A stretch of 64,000 nt of DNA from Caprimulgus europaeus (Eukaryota > Chordata > Aves > Caprimulgiformes > Caprimulgidae). The notes below the pieces were generated by a model that was given only the letters and a program-made list of their open reading frames with translations, was not told the DNA's origin and ran no database searches. A program made the position numbers and the translations under genes. Location of the stretch: positions 17,545,834-17,609,833 of the forward strand of contig OU015523.1 of the NCBI GenBank assembly GCA_907165065.1, in the 5' to 3' direction. Shown here one piece after another: positions 36,833-50,912 of the stretch (positions are counted from its first letter, which is position 1; each line of letters starts with the position of its first letter).

Positions 36833-38145
36833 TAAGGAAACAGAGTCTTAGGAACATTTTCTTTGAGTTTGGCCGGAGCTAGAGGGCACTCTGTTTCTGC
36901 AGGTGATGAATGTTTGAGCAAAATACAGAAGTAATGTGCACACTTACACAGTCTGTACAGGCAGATAAGTCGAGTGACAGGCAGTAGAGAAATGGAGGTC
37001 TTAATGCAATCACATTCAGGGGTGAATGAGGCAGTCTGGCCTTGTTGGAAGCTTTGGGTTTTCAGTATAACCTGGTCTTGCCTGTAAACTCTGTAACTTA
37101 CTGGTAGTTTGCAGAAGGGATGTATGTATAGTTGACTTTGGTATGCAAAAAAACCTTTAATTTAGATATGGTCAGGCACTGTTTAATTTTCTTCTAGCCA
37201 CTTGGTTATATTGCACAACCTTGTTTCCCTAGTGTAAAGCAGTCTCATGAAAGTTAAAAGAAATTAATTACAGACTTGTCTGTGGTTGGGAGTAAACAAG
37301 ATTCTTTTCCCACTGTGTGTCTCAGTGGAGGTGCATATCTTTCTCATGCATATGAAATAGTCTTTTCTGGGTGTCATTGTGTACAGGGGCAGTCCAAATG
37401 CTTTGTGCTTCTGTGCCAAGGAAGAAAAGGAGGAACACCTGCACCTGATGAGGTCCTGTTTTGCTAGTCTAATCTGGGATTATTCTGAGGGGAAGGCAGG
37501 GAGCAGGACTTGGGTGTTAGGCATCCACCTTCTGAATTATTTTCTTTACTTTTTAATTTTTTCTTTGGAATTCTTTATCTTGATCTTACTTTTCTACAAA
37601 AATAAAAGAGCAAAAGTCAGGAGAACTCTCTGAAACACTGGAGTGTGGTGCTTTGTGTCAGTTATCACGATAGGAAACTGTAAAAAATCACTGTTTAGTG
37701 ATATTGAAGCTTTTAATCTAGGTCAAATCTGCTTTGAAGGGCAAACAACTAACAAATGTTCAGTCTATCATTTTTCCACTTTCCTGCCTCCAAAGATCAA
37801 GAGCTGTGAAAATCCTTTTACTTGAACAACCATGAAAATGATATTTAGTACTAGAGAAGCAGAATCCACTAACTCAAGTACCAGTCGTTGCTGTAATCCA
37901 GAGCAGCTCTCTGAGTAGAAATTGCTCCCTCATGGAGCACCAAAACCAGCAATGCCAGCACAGATATTTTTATAGTGGCCACTGAGTACAGAAACTACAC
38001 ATGCTCTCTACAGTAACGATCATCTGTGGCAGCTACAGTTGTGAGTGTCAGGCTGAAGGGGAATAGTGGTTTTGCAGTTTGCTTTGGTAAGGAGAGAGTA
38101 GAGAACCTGTGCAGAAAACAAATGTAGTGTGGAGTGTGAGACACT

Positions 38146-38860
38146 CACAGAATCACAGAATGGTTTGGGTTGAAAGGGACCTTAAAGCTCATCTAGTTCC
38201 AACCCCCCTGCCATCAGCAGGGACACCTTCCACTAGACCAGGTTGCTCAAAGCCTCATCCAACCTGGCCTTGAACACTTCCAGGGAGGGGGCAGCCACAG
38301 CTTCTCTGGGCAGCCTGGGCCAGTGTCTCACCATCCTCACAGGGAAGAATTTCTTCCTCAGATCTCATCTAAACCTCCCCTCTTCCAGTTTAAAGCCATT
38401 ACCCCTTTCTCTATCATTCCCTGCCCTTGTCAAAAGTCCCTCCCCAACTTTCCTGTAGCCCCTTCAGGTACTGGAAGGCCGCTATAAGTTCCCCCCAGAG
38501 CCTTCTCTTCTCCAGGCTGAACAGCCCCAACTCTCTCAGCCTGTCCCCACAGCAGAGGTGCTCCAGCTCTCTGATCATCCTTGTGGCCTCCTCTGGACTC
38601 GCTGCAGTAGGTCCACGTCCTTCTTGTGTTGGGGACCCCAGAACTGGACACATTACTCCAAGTGGGGCCTTGGGAGAGCAAAGTAGAGGAGGAGAATCAC
38701 CTCCCTTGACCTGCTGGCCACGCTTGGTACAGCCCAGGACACAGTTGGCCTTCTGGGCTGCGAGCACACATTGCCGGCTTGTGCTGAGCTTCTCATCTAC
38801 CAGTAGCCCCAAGTCCTCCTGAGGGCTGGTCTTGATCTCATCCCACGGTGACCTGTAACA
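38146..38860 (-). repeat. CR1 LINE fragment, minus orientation
   Basis: The 3' end begins cacagaatcacagaatggtt and the body reads through the ORF2 C-terminal region on the minus strand: [20 protein letters not shown], then [19 protein letters not shown]. The 5' boundary near 38,860 is approximate. A minus frame runs on to about 39,040 but no CR1 motif was recognised beyond it. Confidence 0.92.
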
Positions 38861-39430
38861 CTTTTTAGGTGAATCCCCTGGCCTGTGTGGGCAGTGAGTT
38901 CCAGGGGCAAAGAACTGGCTGTCGAGGAGATGCAGGAGACAATGATGCTGGGATTCAGCTTTGACAGCAAAGCCTGTGCTCCAGGAACTGATGAGGTCAA
39001 CCAAAGGTTTGCCTGCAGTCCGGGCACTGACTGTCCCCACTACACAAAATCATTCACTGCCACACGGCGTTTTGCTGATGGAAAGAAAGGTTGACTGCTG
39101 TTTTCCCAGCAATTCCCAGCGGTTGGTTTCTGTCAGTATTAATGTAAATAACCAGACAGCCAGGTTACCTTCAGTTACTTTCAATAAGAACATACCTGTC
39201 TAGTACTTATTTATATTCTGTTTCTTCTTATATAAGTTTTAAGTCAATTAAAGCTTCGTTTAGACAGTACATGATGATACTGTTGTTTTTCAAGAACTTT
39301 TACATGGGATACCAGTTTGGATAGAGCTCTTCAGTTACTGTTTAAGAAGGTCTCATTCTGTCTCCAAACCACAAGATAAGTGCTTGTTTCCATTCTGGGT
39401 GAATAAGTGGGCAATTTTGTTTGGGTTTTG

Positions 39431-39452
39431 ATTATTTATTTATTTATTTATA
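39431..39452 (+). repeat. (ATTT)n short tandem repeat
   Basis: About five tandem attt units followed by atag. Confidence 0.85.
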
Positions 39453-42400
39453 GTGAGAATGGCAGCTTTATATTGCAGTGGATTGCGTTGTCTGCGCGTT
39501 TCCTGCTCCTCTGGAATTCTGTATTAGAAAAGAACTGAGGCACCTCTGGGTGTCTCACAGAGGGAGCTTGTGAGGACAAGGTGTGCAGAGGAACAAGGTT
39601 TATTAGGCAGTGAATAGCCATCCTTTTCCAAGGATGTCTTTAGCCCTTATCAGCGTTACACACAAACCTCTCCCACTGATTGAGACTCCTGGCGGTACGG
39701 CTGCTGAAGGGTAGCTGAGAGCCACATGAATTTCAGTCACGGCTGACCTGAGCTGCTCCTGGACTGCAGCCATGTTGATAAAATTTTGTGAATTAAAGGA
39801 CCTGCAGGGCCAAAGTCAGTTAGTCCATGGAGCAGGTAGAGCATGGAAGGTGTCCTCTGTGCTAGTCTAGACCAAGCTGCACTTAAATTGGCAGCTTGTT
39901 GTTAAAAGACGTCCTGTGTCGCTGTCTGCTTTTTGTCCTTGTCACTCAGAGATGGTGATGGTTTGGATGTCCTGTGTTTTCTTCTTCGCTTTCCTCTTCC
40001 CTAGTCACAGCTCACATGCAAACTCTGAGCAGTTGTTGTAGAGTGAAAGGGTTAGAAGAGGGGGTTATTGCTCTTGCCCTTCCTTTTCAGTGATGGTGAG
40101 GAGCTTTCCAGAATCTCTCCATGACTGTAGTCATTCTGTTGCAGTTTGTGAATTGGGAAGGCTTGTGAAGAGCCTGTCCATACGTTGGATCTGTTATTTG
40201 AATTTATCACAGCATCTCTGTCTGTCTCTTGGCTTTAGCAGAGGTCTGTTTCTTAGAGGTTGCCAGCTGTTAAATGGAGGCTTTTTTAACTCTCTGCTTT
40301 ACTCTTTGTGAATCATTTTGAAATAAACTGAGGTGGTTTTTTTCATCAGAAGATGTTGTTATTGGTGTTTTTGGAAGGTGGAAATGTGTCTGCTGAGAGA
40401 AAATAATTGATAGTAAGAAGGGTATGTTTTCAGGGCACAGAGGTATACTTTTGAATATAGTAGCAAGTGTGCCACTAAGGCAATTTTAAATGTAGATTTT
40501 AAATGTTACTAAAAATAGATTTCAAATGATACTTTGAGGGTGTTATCTGTCTGTTTTTAAAAGTGTTATATGATTTCTCTCCATCCCTTTTTCTGCCATT
40601 ATACATCTCAACCCAAAAAAGTTCCAAAAACTTACTGTGCTGTCAAAGGTTGAACAAGTGTTGTCTGGTACCTGGAGGAAGCTCAAGGACAGGAATCGTG
40701 TAATGTTAAAGAAACTGTCAGATGGTGAAAGTCAAGGTGATGAAAAAAATAGAGTTTTGTTGCTTCTTCAGCTCACAAAGGGATCTTTTGAGAAGTGAAA
40801 AGCAAAGAAACATGTTGTGTTGGAGGAGTCACTTTGTTGTATGACCAGTGAGTGCCTGCTGGCTCTAAGTGTGGAATACCCAGGTCTTGAGTTTTAGTCC
40901 CATCTCTTCTAAGTGAGGAGCTTGAACATATCTCCTGATTTTACACATTCTCCTCAGTGCTGGTTTTTACTGTTGCTCCCAAAGAAGCAGTGTCAGTAAC
41001 TTCTGCTTTAGGGGCAGAGGGCTTGGGTGCAGTGTGCTTTTATTTTGCTGAAGTTTGATGTGAAAACTTGTAGCAAAGCTAAGAAGAACTTTCTGATTTC
41101 AAGAGGTCGCAGATTTGCGGTTTGCTTCTTGACCCGGCAGAGCCTTTGACAGGAACTGGTGCAGGCTGGGTTGTTACAAGCTGAGCAGGGCATTCTTACC
41201 CACTTTTGTGAGTGTTTTGAGATCTACAGAAAGAAAAAAACACTAATGCTGTATGAATGAAAAGTGTTACTTGTAGCCTTGTCTTTCAGATGGGGTGACT
41301 AAGAGAGGAAAAAGATTATAGTTTTCCTGGAAGATCCTGATATAAGCATTAAAATACAGATCACTGGCTTTCACTTGTGCCATTGTCTGCTGTCTAGCTG
41401 TCCTCTGATATTTCATTGCTCTTTGTTCTGCATGCTAGCAATTATGTGTGGCTGCTGTTGTGATGAAGCCTTGTGCAGCTGGAAAGCTGCAGCCATTCCC
41501 TTAAACAAGGTCAGGGGTATCTCTTGAGGCAGGGATGTACAAGAAAGAGTTTAATTGAGTAGCAGTAAGAAAAGCCAGATATTAAGTGCATACTGTGAAT
41601 AGTACTGCTGAACTGTGTATATTCACAGTCTGGGCTGACAGTGGACACTGACATGAGGGACACTGGGTTTTCAAGTGTTTCACCTAGAGGTAGGACACTA
41701 CTTCATCAGGCTCTTATACAGATCTAGGAGAATTTTCGTCTCTGTGCTTTTAAACATAGAAACTACAGAAATTTGGTTTCTGTAGGCCAATTCCTGAAAT
41801 TGCAGAGTAATCTAAGCAACAAAATACAATCTTGTGGATTGTTTTTTTTTTAAAAAATATTGGAGAATTAAATATGCAGAAATCTGTTCTGTGGAGTGTG
41901 GGGGAAGGACAGGAGGAGCTGCATTGGCTGCCCCAGTAGAGGGAGCTGTCTTCTTTTATCTATAATATGGGCTTGGGTTGATTAATTTAATGAATGTCAC
42001 AAAACTGGAAATTATATGTAATTATATGTTAAAAATGTATATTCTGTAGTGTGATTAATTGGGTCTGGTTGGGGAAGGTCTCTCTGAGGTCTCCTGTTTT
42101 CATACCCTAATCATATTTGTAAATCTAGTGTAGCGTTGGAGTTGATTGTCAAATTCAAGGTCAGTTTGAAAGAAAGTATGTGACTAGAAACCACAAAAGG
42201 GAGAGTGGGGTTGAAGTGGAGGAGTGACAGAAACGAGATCCTGCAGTGCATCACACTGTTATTCAGCCCCAGATTTCCTTTGGTATTCTAAATACCACAC
42301 TATATCAGGATATGCGCCAGCAGAGGAGGTGAATTTGATGTTAGCAAGAAAATATAAAGCTAGATGAAGTAGTTTTTCCTCTGCTCCCTTCTACCTTTGC

Positions 42401-45400
42401 AATATAATTTTTATCCCATTTCTTTCACTTTTGTTACTGTGAAGAAAAATCTCGATATTGACAGTCTGTTGTAATCACAGTTGGTCTATTACGTGCATCT
42501 AAACATTAATGTCCTCACCAGAACATCCAGTTAAATAAGACATGAATAATAGTGAAAAGAGAAAGATGCAAGATAAGTGGGTAACACAAAGCAGGAAGAT
42601 GATGCTGTTGAGATGTTCTTAATTGCAGTTGTAATCACTGGACTCTTCTGTTGTTATTGGAAATCACAGCAGCTAATTACTTGTCTCCTCTTTGCCCTCC
42701 CGCAGTTTGGTCTTGGTTTGGTGAATGATTCTGGTTATAGCTGTCATACTGTTCCTGAAGGTGCACTGCAATAGCAGCATCCTGAGTATCTGGATCCCTT
42801 TTTTATTTTGTCTGCTGATATGAAATTTAATTTGGGAAAAACAGATTGAAGGTGGCAATATCAGTTTTAGAGAAGGGAAGACAACACCTTGAATTTCATT
42901 TTAACCCCACTTGTTTTACTGTCAGCCTCTCGCATGTCATTTGTATACTTCATAACAGAGAATCAGACATAATGTGTTCAGAGGCTGGTTTTCTGTACTT
43001 GTCACAAGGCACCTTATATCACATTCAGGCAGCCTGTGTGCAGCTGAGTGTTTGTGTGGTTTGGGCCCTGTTACTGAGATTAGAAATTTGACTAGTCTTT
43101 GATTTTATTTTTTTGCCTTGGTCTTCTGTGTTGACTTCTAGAGCTACTGCCTTTTCTTATGAGTGCTCAGCTTCTCACTTCATCTGCAGTGAGCTATTCA
43201 GAACACAGCTGTCTTCTGGTCTTGTTTTGGATTTCAGTTTCTTTAGGCAAGTTCTACACTAGTTTCAAATCTTCCTCTTCTGATTCAAGTTATTTTTGAG
43301 CCTCTCCTATCTATTTTATTAGTTTTTTCTTTTGCTTACCCTTCTTTCTGTTTTTTGCCTTACCTTTTCTTATGGAGCTTTTGTGTCCATTTCTGGTACA
43401 TCTCTTTCTGTGTTCTGTTCTTTCCAGCCATTAGAAAAAATAAATCACTTAAGAGCTGTTTATTTTATATATTCACACTGTGTAGTCAATCCTATTTGAT
43501 CTTTATCCTGTTGATTCTTGTCCTTTAGGTTCAGTGGCTTTCGGGAGAGGCATTCTGGATAGCTTTGTCTACCATGTACTGCCATGCATGTGCTATATGA
43601 TATTACTACTACAACAATTCACAGCTTTTTACCAGCCAAAATCAAGACTTAAAGTCTTGTAAATTGGCATACCAGAAACTTTGCTTGAAAAAGAGAGGAT
43701 TCAGAGCAATTCTGAACAATTTCACATTCTGTGAACATTTTTGTTATTATTGTTAGCTTTCCAAGTGTGTGTAAACCCATCAGTGAGATTTTTCTTGACT
43801 TTACAGGCACATTTTGTTTGTCTGTGCTGCCACTGAGAGCTTTTGGCAAACACCAACAGAATTAAACTGCCCATACTCTGCTTAGTTTCTCTGTTTCTAT
43901 TCAAATTTCTGGCAAAAGCTCCAAGAGTATTTCTGTCAGCTTTACTCTGCTTTAGCTTGATAAGACCTGGAGCCACAGGGGAGGGAAAACTGAGAAAAAT
44001 GTATCAGAATTAATGCATTTTTATAAAAGTAAGAATACTCTTTAGAATGACTTAGGAGGGATGTGTAGATTACGTCTGTAACTTGAACTCATGCCCTGTG
44101 GGCTGGACACCCTGTCTGAAAGACAACCATCTAGTCTAACCACAGATGTCTCAGCTTAGTGGAGAAATAAGTGAAGGCAGTGTTAGAGCCTGTGCGGTGC
44201 AGAACACCAGACCGCAGAGTGAAATAATTGCCCTTCAAGTAAAGGTTATCACTTTAACTTTTCTCTTGGCTTTGCAAATTGAAATAGATAACATCGAGAT
44301 CTCTGTAAGATCTGGGGATATTGCTAAGCCATTCACAGTGATGTAAGCTGGACTGCAACATTGCTATCTTTTACTCTAATAACTTGGTGTTCTTCTGAAA
44401 CTGCATCCTTAATAATACCATCTGCCAAGTGTGTAATCCTTTTAGGCACGGGTATCTGTAAGGCGGATCAAGAGCTCATGGAGGAGACTGGTACTTGTGT
44501 TGCAGTCTCTGCTGTTGGATGCAATTTGAGAGTATAGTGTGTTGGCTCAGTTGGTATTTCTGGAGTAGCCTTCTTGGTTGAAGTTGGTTTTTTGTTTGTT
44601 TGTTTTTTAAATTATTTAATTCCTAATGAGCTTCCTTTGCATATTCCTTCCGTCCAGTTATGTCTTTCTCTGCTTACTGTCTGGCTTAATTTATCCACAG
44701 TCAGACAGAAGGAAGAACTCTGTCAGCTCAGAGCTGCTGAGGTTGTGCATATGAGCTGGAGCAGAAATAGTTCATACTGAGAAAAGGAAAGGATTCCTCT
44801 CTCCATTTCCAATTTTATATTGAATACGTATTAAATCATCTGGCGCTTCTGAAAAATCAATAATTTTGTGTGTCTCACGCAGTCCATTTTTTGAAAGTTT
44901 AATTTACCTTTTGCAAGAGAAATGTCTTTGGAAGCTCAAAATTTCTGTTACAGTATTTCAATTTAGTTGCGCTAAAAATGGTCTGCACACTGAGATGAAT
45001 GAGCAACTCAGTGTTCCTCTAGATAATATAAAGTAGTTCTGGTGGTGCTTCTTTCTTTCATTTTTTTTTTTTCTTTTTAAGACATTGAATGTGAAATTGC
45101 TCCCCTTCTCTAATTGCAAGCCCAGGTCAGCAGGAAGGTAGCGTGAAATGTAGATTAATGAGTTTGTGAAATGCAGAAGCAAATATGGTTGATATATTTT
45201 GAGTTTTCTGGAGTTTGCTACCTAAACTATGCCCAAGAAATAAATACATATAGCAATTCTGCATATATATTGCAGGCTGTAATCAAGTTGCTATTTCACA
45301 ACTGATTTAGAGCACTGCTATGCCCTTAACGCACCTTGCATGCCTCATTCTCCACTGATAACCTGCTGTGGCCCCCTGGCAGAGCTTATTAGCTTGTATC

Positions 45401-46100
45401 CCATACAGTCATCTAGAGAAATTCATTTTAAACTGCTGACTGAGCCCCTGTACTGTTTTTGTATAGCTGTACTTGGTCTTTGGCGAGAAAAAATTAGTAA
45501 CTTCACTTTCTAAATGCGATCAGAGTAATAATACAGTATGGTTTGTTTTCTCAGAGTGCTACCAGGGTAGAAGTTAGTGGCCCAAGTGTGCCCATCCCTG
45601 ACTGAAATAAGTCTTCTGGTGCATGCTGCAGGTCAGGCTTAGTGCTGGTGCATTGTCAGGTGCCTTGACAGATGCTGAGATGGCATCATAAGGCTATAGT
45701 TATGGTGGTCAAAAATGGTAAGTAACAATGAAATGAAATGGGCATCTGTATGAATCCTCCATGAGTCTATAAGTAAGTCTTGCAAGATTGAGAAGTATGT
45801 GTTAGCAGGGGCTTTACCATGAAATGCTTCATTATGTAGATTTGATCAGCTTCAACTATTCACAGGTTCTAGAGGATGAAGTGCAAAGGTAAACTATCTG
45901 TGAACATCTGATATTTCTTCAAGAGGAAGTATTTTATTTAAGGATTTACTTTTTTTTTTAAAGTACATACCTCTCAGATGCACCAGAGATGTGTGTGTCT
46001 GTCATTCTGCTGTGTGGAGGCACACAGCAGACACTTCTTGCCCATCTACTAGTATATTCTGAAGGAGTCTTTTGGGAGCCTGAATGAAATGTGATTTATG

Positions 46101-46495
46101 AAGACAGGCTGAGAGAGTTGGGGTTGTTCAGCCTGGAGAAGAGAAGGCTCCAGGGAGACCTTATCATGGCCTTTAAATACTTGAAGGGGTCCTGTAAGAA
46201 AGATGGGACAGACTTTTTAGCAGGGCCTGTAGCAATAGGACAAGGGGTGATGGTTTTAAACTAAAAGAGGGGAGATTTAGACTACATGTAAGGAAGACAT
46301 TTTTTATAATGAGGGTGGTGAAACCCTGTCCCAGGTTGCCCAGAGAAGTGGTAGAAGCTCCATCCCTGGAAACATTCAAGGTCAGGTTGGACAGGGTCCT
46401 GAGCAACCGTTGAAGATGTCCCTGCTCACTGCAGTGGGGTTGGACTAGATGGCCTTTAAAGGTCCCTTCCAACCCAAACCATTGTATAATTCTGT
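46101..46495 (+). repeat. CR1 LINE 3' end
   Basis: A CR1 copy of the same subfamily as 1,774 and 4,136. It starts at aagacaggctgagagagttg and ends attgtataattctgta. A short deletion removes the gatctagt block usually found after ctgagcaacc. Confidence 0.94.
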
Positions 46496-49400
46496 AGGTA
46501 GCTGTAGAAGTCTTGTAAATTTTACTAAGCTGTACACAAACTCTGGAAGACAAATGAAACGTGCCCAGAATGGTCTGCTGAAGCCAGTCCCATGGCTAGA
46601 AGAGTTCTGACTTACTTGGTTTGAGTGTTTGGAGCTTTACAGTATTTTTTTTTGAGGTTAAATAGTAGGTGCTTTGCTGATAGAAGCAGGAATTGTAACA
46701 TCTTGCAAGGTACGATATTATACCTTACCTTGTGAGATGGTGTTCCAAGTTCCCTTGCTTCTTAAAGGAAGATGCCTCCTCAGGTGAGCCGAATTTTCAG
46801 TATGTCCAGTGAAGTAATCTTTTGTTATTTGATCTTTTTTTACAATGCCCGAATTTGAGAATAACCTGACAAAAAGCAGTTGTGGCAGAAGAGTGAAATC
46901 TTTCACTTTTGAGGGGTGGGAAGACAAGGGAAGACAGTCTTTCTCTTGCCAGTTTGGTAAAGTGTTTTTAGGTTGGTGTGGGCTGTTGGTTTTGGGGGTG
47001 GGGTGTGCATTTTTGTTTTGTGATTTATTTTTTTTTTTTATGTTGGTTTTGAGTCTGTTTGGGCTTTTTTGCATTTTGCTTTTCACACTTTAAAAGCCTG
47101 AATTCATTTTTTCATGTGTTGAAAAGATGATCAAAGGTGGTCCCTTCTGCCACTTAATTCTGTACTCGATGTGTGTATTTGAACCTTATCTATGAGTTTG
47201 GACAAATATCCTTTTCCACTAATCTGTTACATTGTCTGAAAAATTAACAACTTCCCCTCTGGCAACATTTCTGTTATCATGTCAGTTCAGACTGATTTCC
47301 CAGCTTACCAAGAAATATCATTTGTATGAGTGAGTGACAAACATGAGCTTTCCATAGCGAGCCGATCGATTGTGCTGCAGGGGCGGCAGTGAGGATGGTT
47401 TCTGCTAGCCAGTCTTCAAAATTGCTGAGTATTGTGAGGACAAAGTTGCTTGTAGGAACATGCCAAGTGAAACTGCAGCAGGTGTCCTAATGAAAATGCT
47501 CAATAGTTGCCAGTAATGCCATCCCCCTACATGCCAAACATACTTTTTGGAGTTGCCATCTACACGTGCTCTGCCAGCACACAAATCTGCTTCCTTTCAT
47601 TTACAAGAATTAAGAACTCTTTGTGTGCCCGCCAGATTAAATCTGGTTCTTAAATGTGGTGGATGGGCTTGAGGTTACCATCAGCAATCTCAAATTCAAA
47701 GCAGTATTGAAGTTCATTTTAATAGAAAGTTGCTGGTTCTTTCTACCTTGTGTGACGTCTTGGTGCAAGAAACTCAACAGCTGGTTTTGGAAAGAGTGGC
47801 CAGCTGCTGTGAGGACATATGCATGTCAGAGTTGCAGACAAAGGTAATGTCAATATAGTACATGGGGAAACGTAGGTACAACATTTGTGAGACTTGTCCA
47901 GAGATTTCTGTGTGGATTACAAAGTTATGAAGAGACTTTGCTTCTGCTAGCCTTCTGTTGAACAGGAGAGCTTGATCTGCCACTGTGTCTGAAGCTATTG
48001 CACATTTCAAAAAGGTTAGGTGTATAAATTGGAATATTGTCTCAGAAATATTCTTTCTGAACCTGGACACATGACCTACAGGGCAGCCAACACAAGGGTC
48101 TATCCTTTGGTAGTTATACTTAAACATGGCCTGATATGCATGCTTGTGGCAAAGCAACTCCCAAAAAAAGACAGCAGGAGGAACATTAACGTGGATTCTT
48201 ATCGAGAGTCCTTCCTTGTGCACAGACTGTACATTGGTTGTCATTCATTTCTTTAATCAGAAGTGCAGACAGCCTGGTGTATATCTAAAACTTGCACAAC
48301 TGAAATGGAGAACCAACAGCATGTGCCAGTGTTGAGCAGATGTGTATTTGAAATATTTGAAGGGACAAAAACGTTCCACAAGCATTAGCACTCATTCTGT
48401 TTCTTGCTAACCATGTTTTCTGGGGAACAGGTGCAATTAGGAATGCATCTAGGTAATGTATGCTTTCTTTTTTTTCTTGAATCCTATTGAAAGATAAAGC
48501 CAAAAATAAGGTAAGGTTTGTTTTGTTAAGCATGCTGCTAATCAGTTATCAGCTAAGAAAATTAACATCTCTGAATTTGTTGAAAGTCTGATATTAGAGT
48601 CTGTAAGTTCTTACTGATACTAACCTATCATTATCAAATTTATTTTCCTAAGATATAAGAAAAAAAAAACCCCTCTGAACTCCACTTCCATCAGTATAAA
48701 GTTGCTCATAAATATGTATTTTCACTGCATTTTTCAGTCTTCCTTTAACCATTCTAGTGATTCAATATAGCCCTCATCACTGACTTTAGGAATATTTTGC
48801 AGTGTAGAAGATTTTCTCTGGAGAATTTTGTCCTGTTGCACAAAGCTTTTACCTTTCACTTTTGGAAATAATTATCTTTCTCTCTGCATTGTCCCCCACA
48901 ACTGTGGGCTGAAATTGAACCAAAAGAATAAAACTGTGTTAGGAGTCTGCATATTGACACTTTCTGTCTCCCTGGGAGGGTCAGGTTCAGTATCTTCTTT
49001 TCTCCTGTCATATATAGGTTATGGGTCTGTGTGCTTCTTACCCGTTCTAATTTTACTCCTCCTTTTTGATTAAAATGCAATTCCCTTGCCCATCCTCTCC
49101 GAAAAGGGGCAGAGGAAGAATTTTTCTGTTAATAATATGAAAAGAAGCGTTTGGGCTGAATGTTTATTCTGTTAAGGTCTCAACAGGTAACAGAAATAGT
49201 ATTTGAAGAAAGGAATTCTATTGAGCCATATTGGCTATGCAGATAAGAGAATTAATGATTTTGCTGCTGGAGGATCTTTTTTTTTTTTGCCATCTAGAGG
49301 TAACAAGCTTTTTTGCTTGAAAAAGATGAGATTTGAGGAGGAGGAAAGAGGAAAATGAAAATGGAGAGATTAGGGAATCGCAAGTGCAAGGCTTACTCAT

Positions 49401-50912
49401 TTTAGTAGGTAAGTAAACAGTCCACTGTTCACTGTTCCACCTAACACGCTCTTCAGAGGAAGACAACAATAGCAAGAGGCATGAAAGCTACTTGGTGAAG
49501 ATTTGCATTTCAAAAGGATTGGCAAGGCTTTTAATTCCTTCCACCAGAGATGGCCAGGAAAGGCATTTCGTCAGAACACAGCATCCTGTCTTCAATGATT
49601 AAAGGAAATCTGGGAGTAGGAAGGAAACAGGCAGCTGCTTTGACAGAACAGGAGAAAGCTCGATAATAGAAAATCACTCTGATAAAGCCAGATTAAAATG
49701 GCATCATGGAAGAATTTTCCCTCTTTGCAGTAAAAAATTTTCTTCTTCCTGGGGCTGTTTAGTAGGTTTAGTCTTGTTCCTGGGGACTTAACTGTGGCAA
49801 GTACTAGTTCTTCGGTTGTGTTTACAGGTGGAGCTAGGACCAGCTGTCTTTTCTGTATCACCTTTGCTGTTAGTATGAAATGGTATGATCCAGCTTACTG
49901 AGTTCAGGATGAGAAAAAGGATTAAACTACTCTGCTTCTGAAAACAATCTTATTGACCAGTAGATAAATGCATTTAGCAGTTTTACTGCACAACTTTACA
50001 TAAACCCCAACGTCTGTGATTATGTGAATACTCAAATAGTGTAGTTTTAACTTGCAAAGAGAAGATTAGCAGCTTCTGAATGTAATTCACTGGAGTTGTG
50101 AGAAGAGGTCTGCTTTTTCATTTCCATAATAATTGCACTGAGCTGGTGAAACTGATTAGAAAGGGGTTTGCTTGTCTACCCTCAGGCCTAAAAAGAAGCA
50201 GATGTAGGATCTTGCAGTGGGTGGAGGACAAGGATGTAACTTGACCATAAAAGACAAAGGATTAGGTGTTTTGTGATGCTTCACTCAAGCTGAAATGGAG
50301 AGATAGCAGTCTTGGTGGTTCTCCCTGCTTTGTGCAATATATGATCAGAGGCATGTGTGATTATTGTTGTGAAGATACCACATGAATTTTATAAACAACC
50401 AAATAACCACATTTTTTTCATATGAGAAGTCAGTAGCAGTCGTAATTAAATTGGCTGATATATGTGTGTGTGTATAAAAATATTGGTGTAAGATCTTAAA
50501 AATGTCAGAAAAGCTGGTGAAGGAAGAGGAAATAATCCTCACCTGCTGTATTTGATGTTATATAAGATAAAACTTTCAGAAGACTTTGGGCTGCTTCTGT
50601 GGTTCACGTGATCCTTTTTGGGATTTTAAAGTATGTAACTTGAGGAGATCTCTGTGTGCTTAACACACAGTTGAGCTGCTTACTGTCTCACAAATATTTT
50701 TATGTGATAACTGAATATTGGATGTCCAGGTTGGAATGGGGTTTTTTTGCTGAGGAAAAACTCCAGCCCTACCTGGAGTCCTTCCTCTTGGCCAAGAGTC
50801 TTGTCACTGGTAGGTGCTTTGGTGTTTCATCTTAATCTGCCTGGAGCTGAAAGTTAATGACCTGCAAAAGCAATAACTTGCTGCTTTCAAGCAATGAAGG
50901 CTGCTCTGCTCC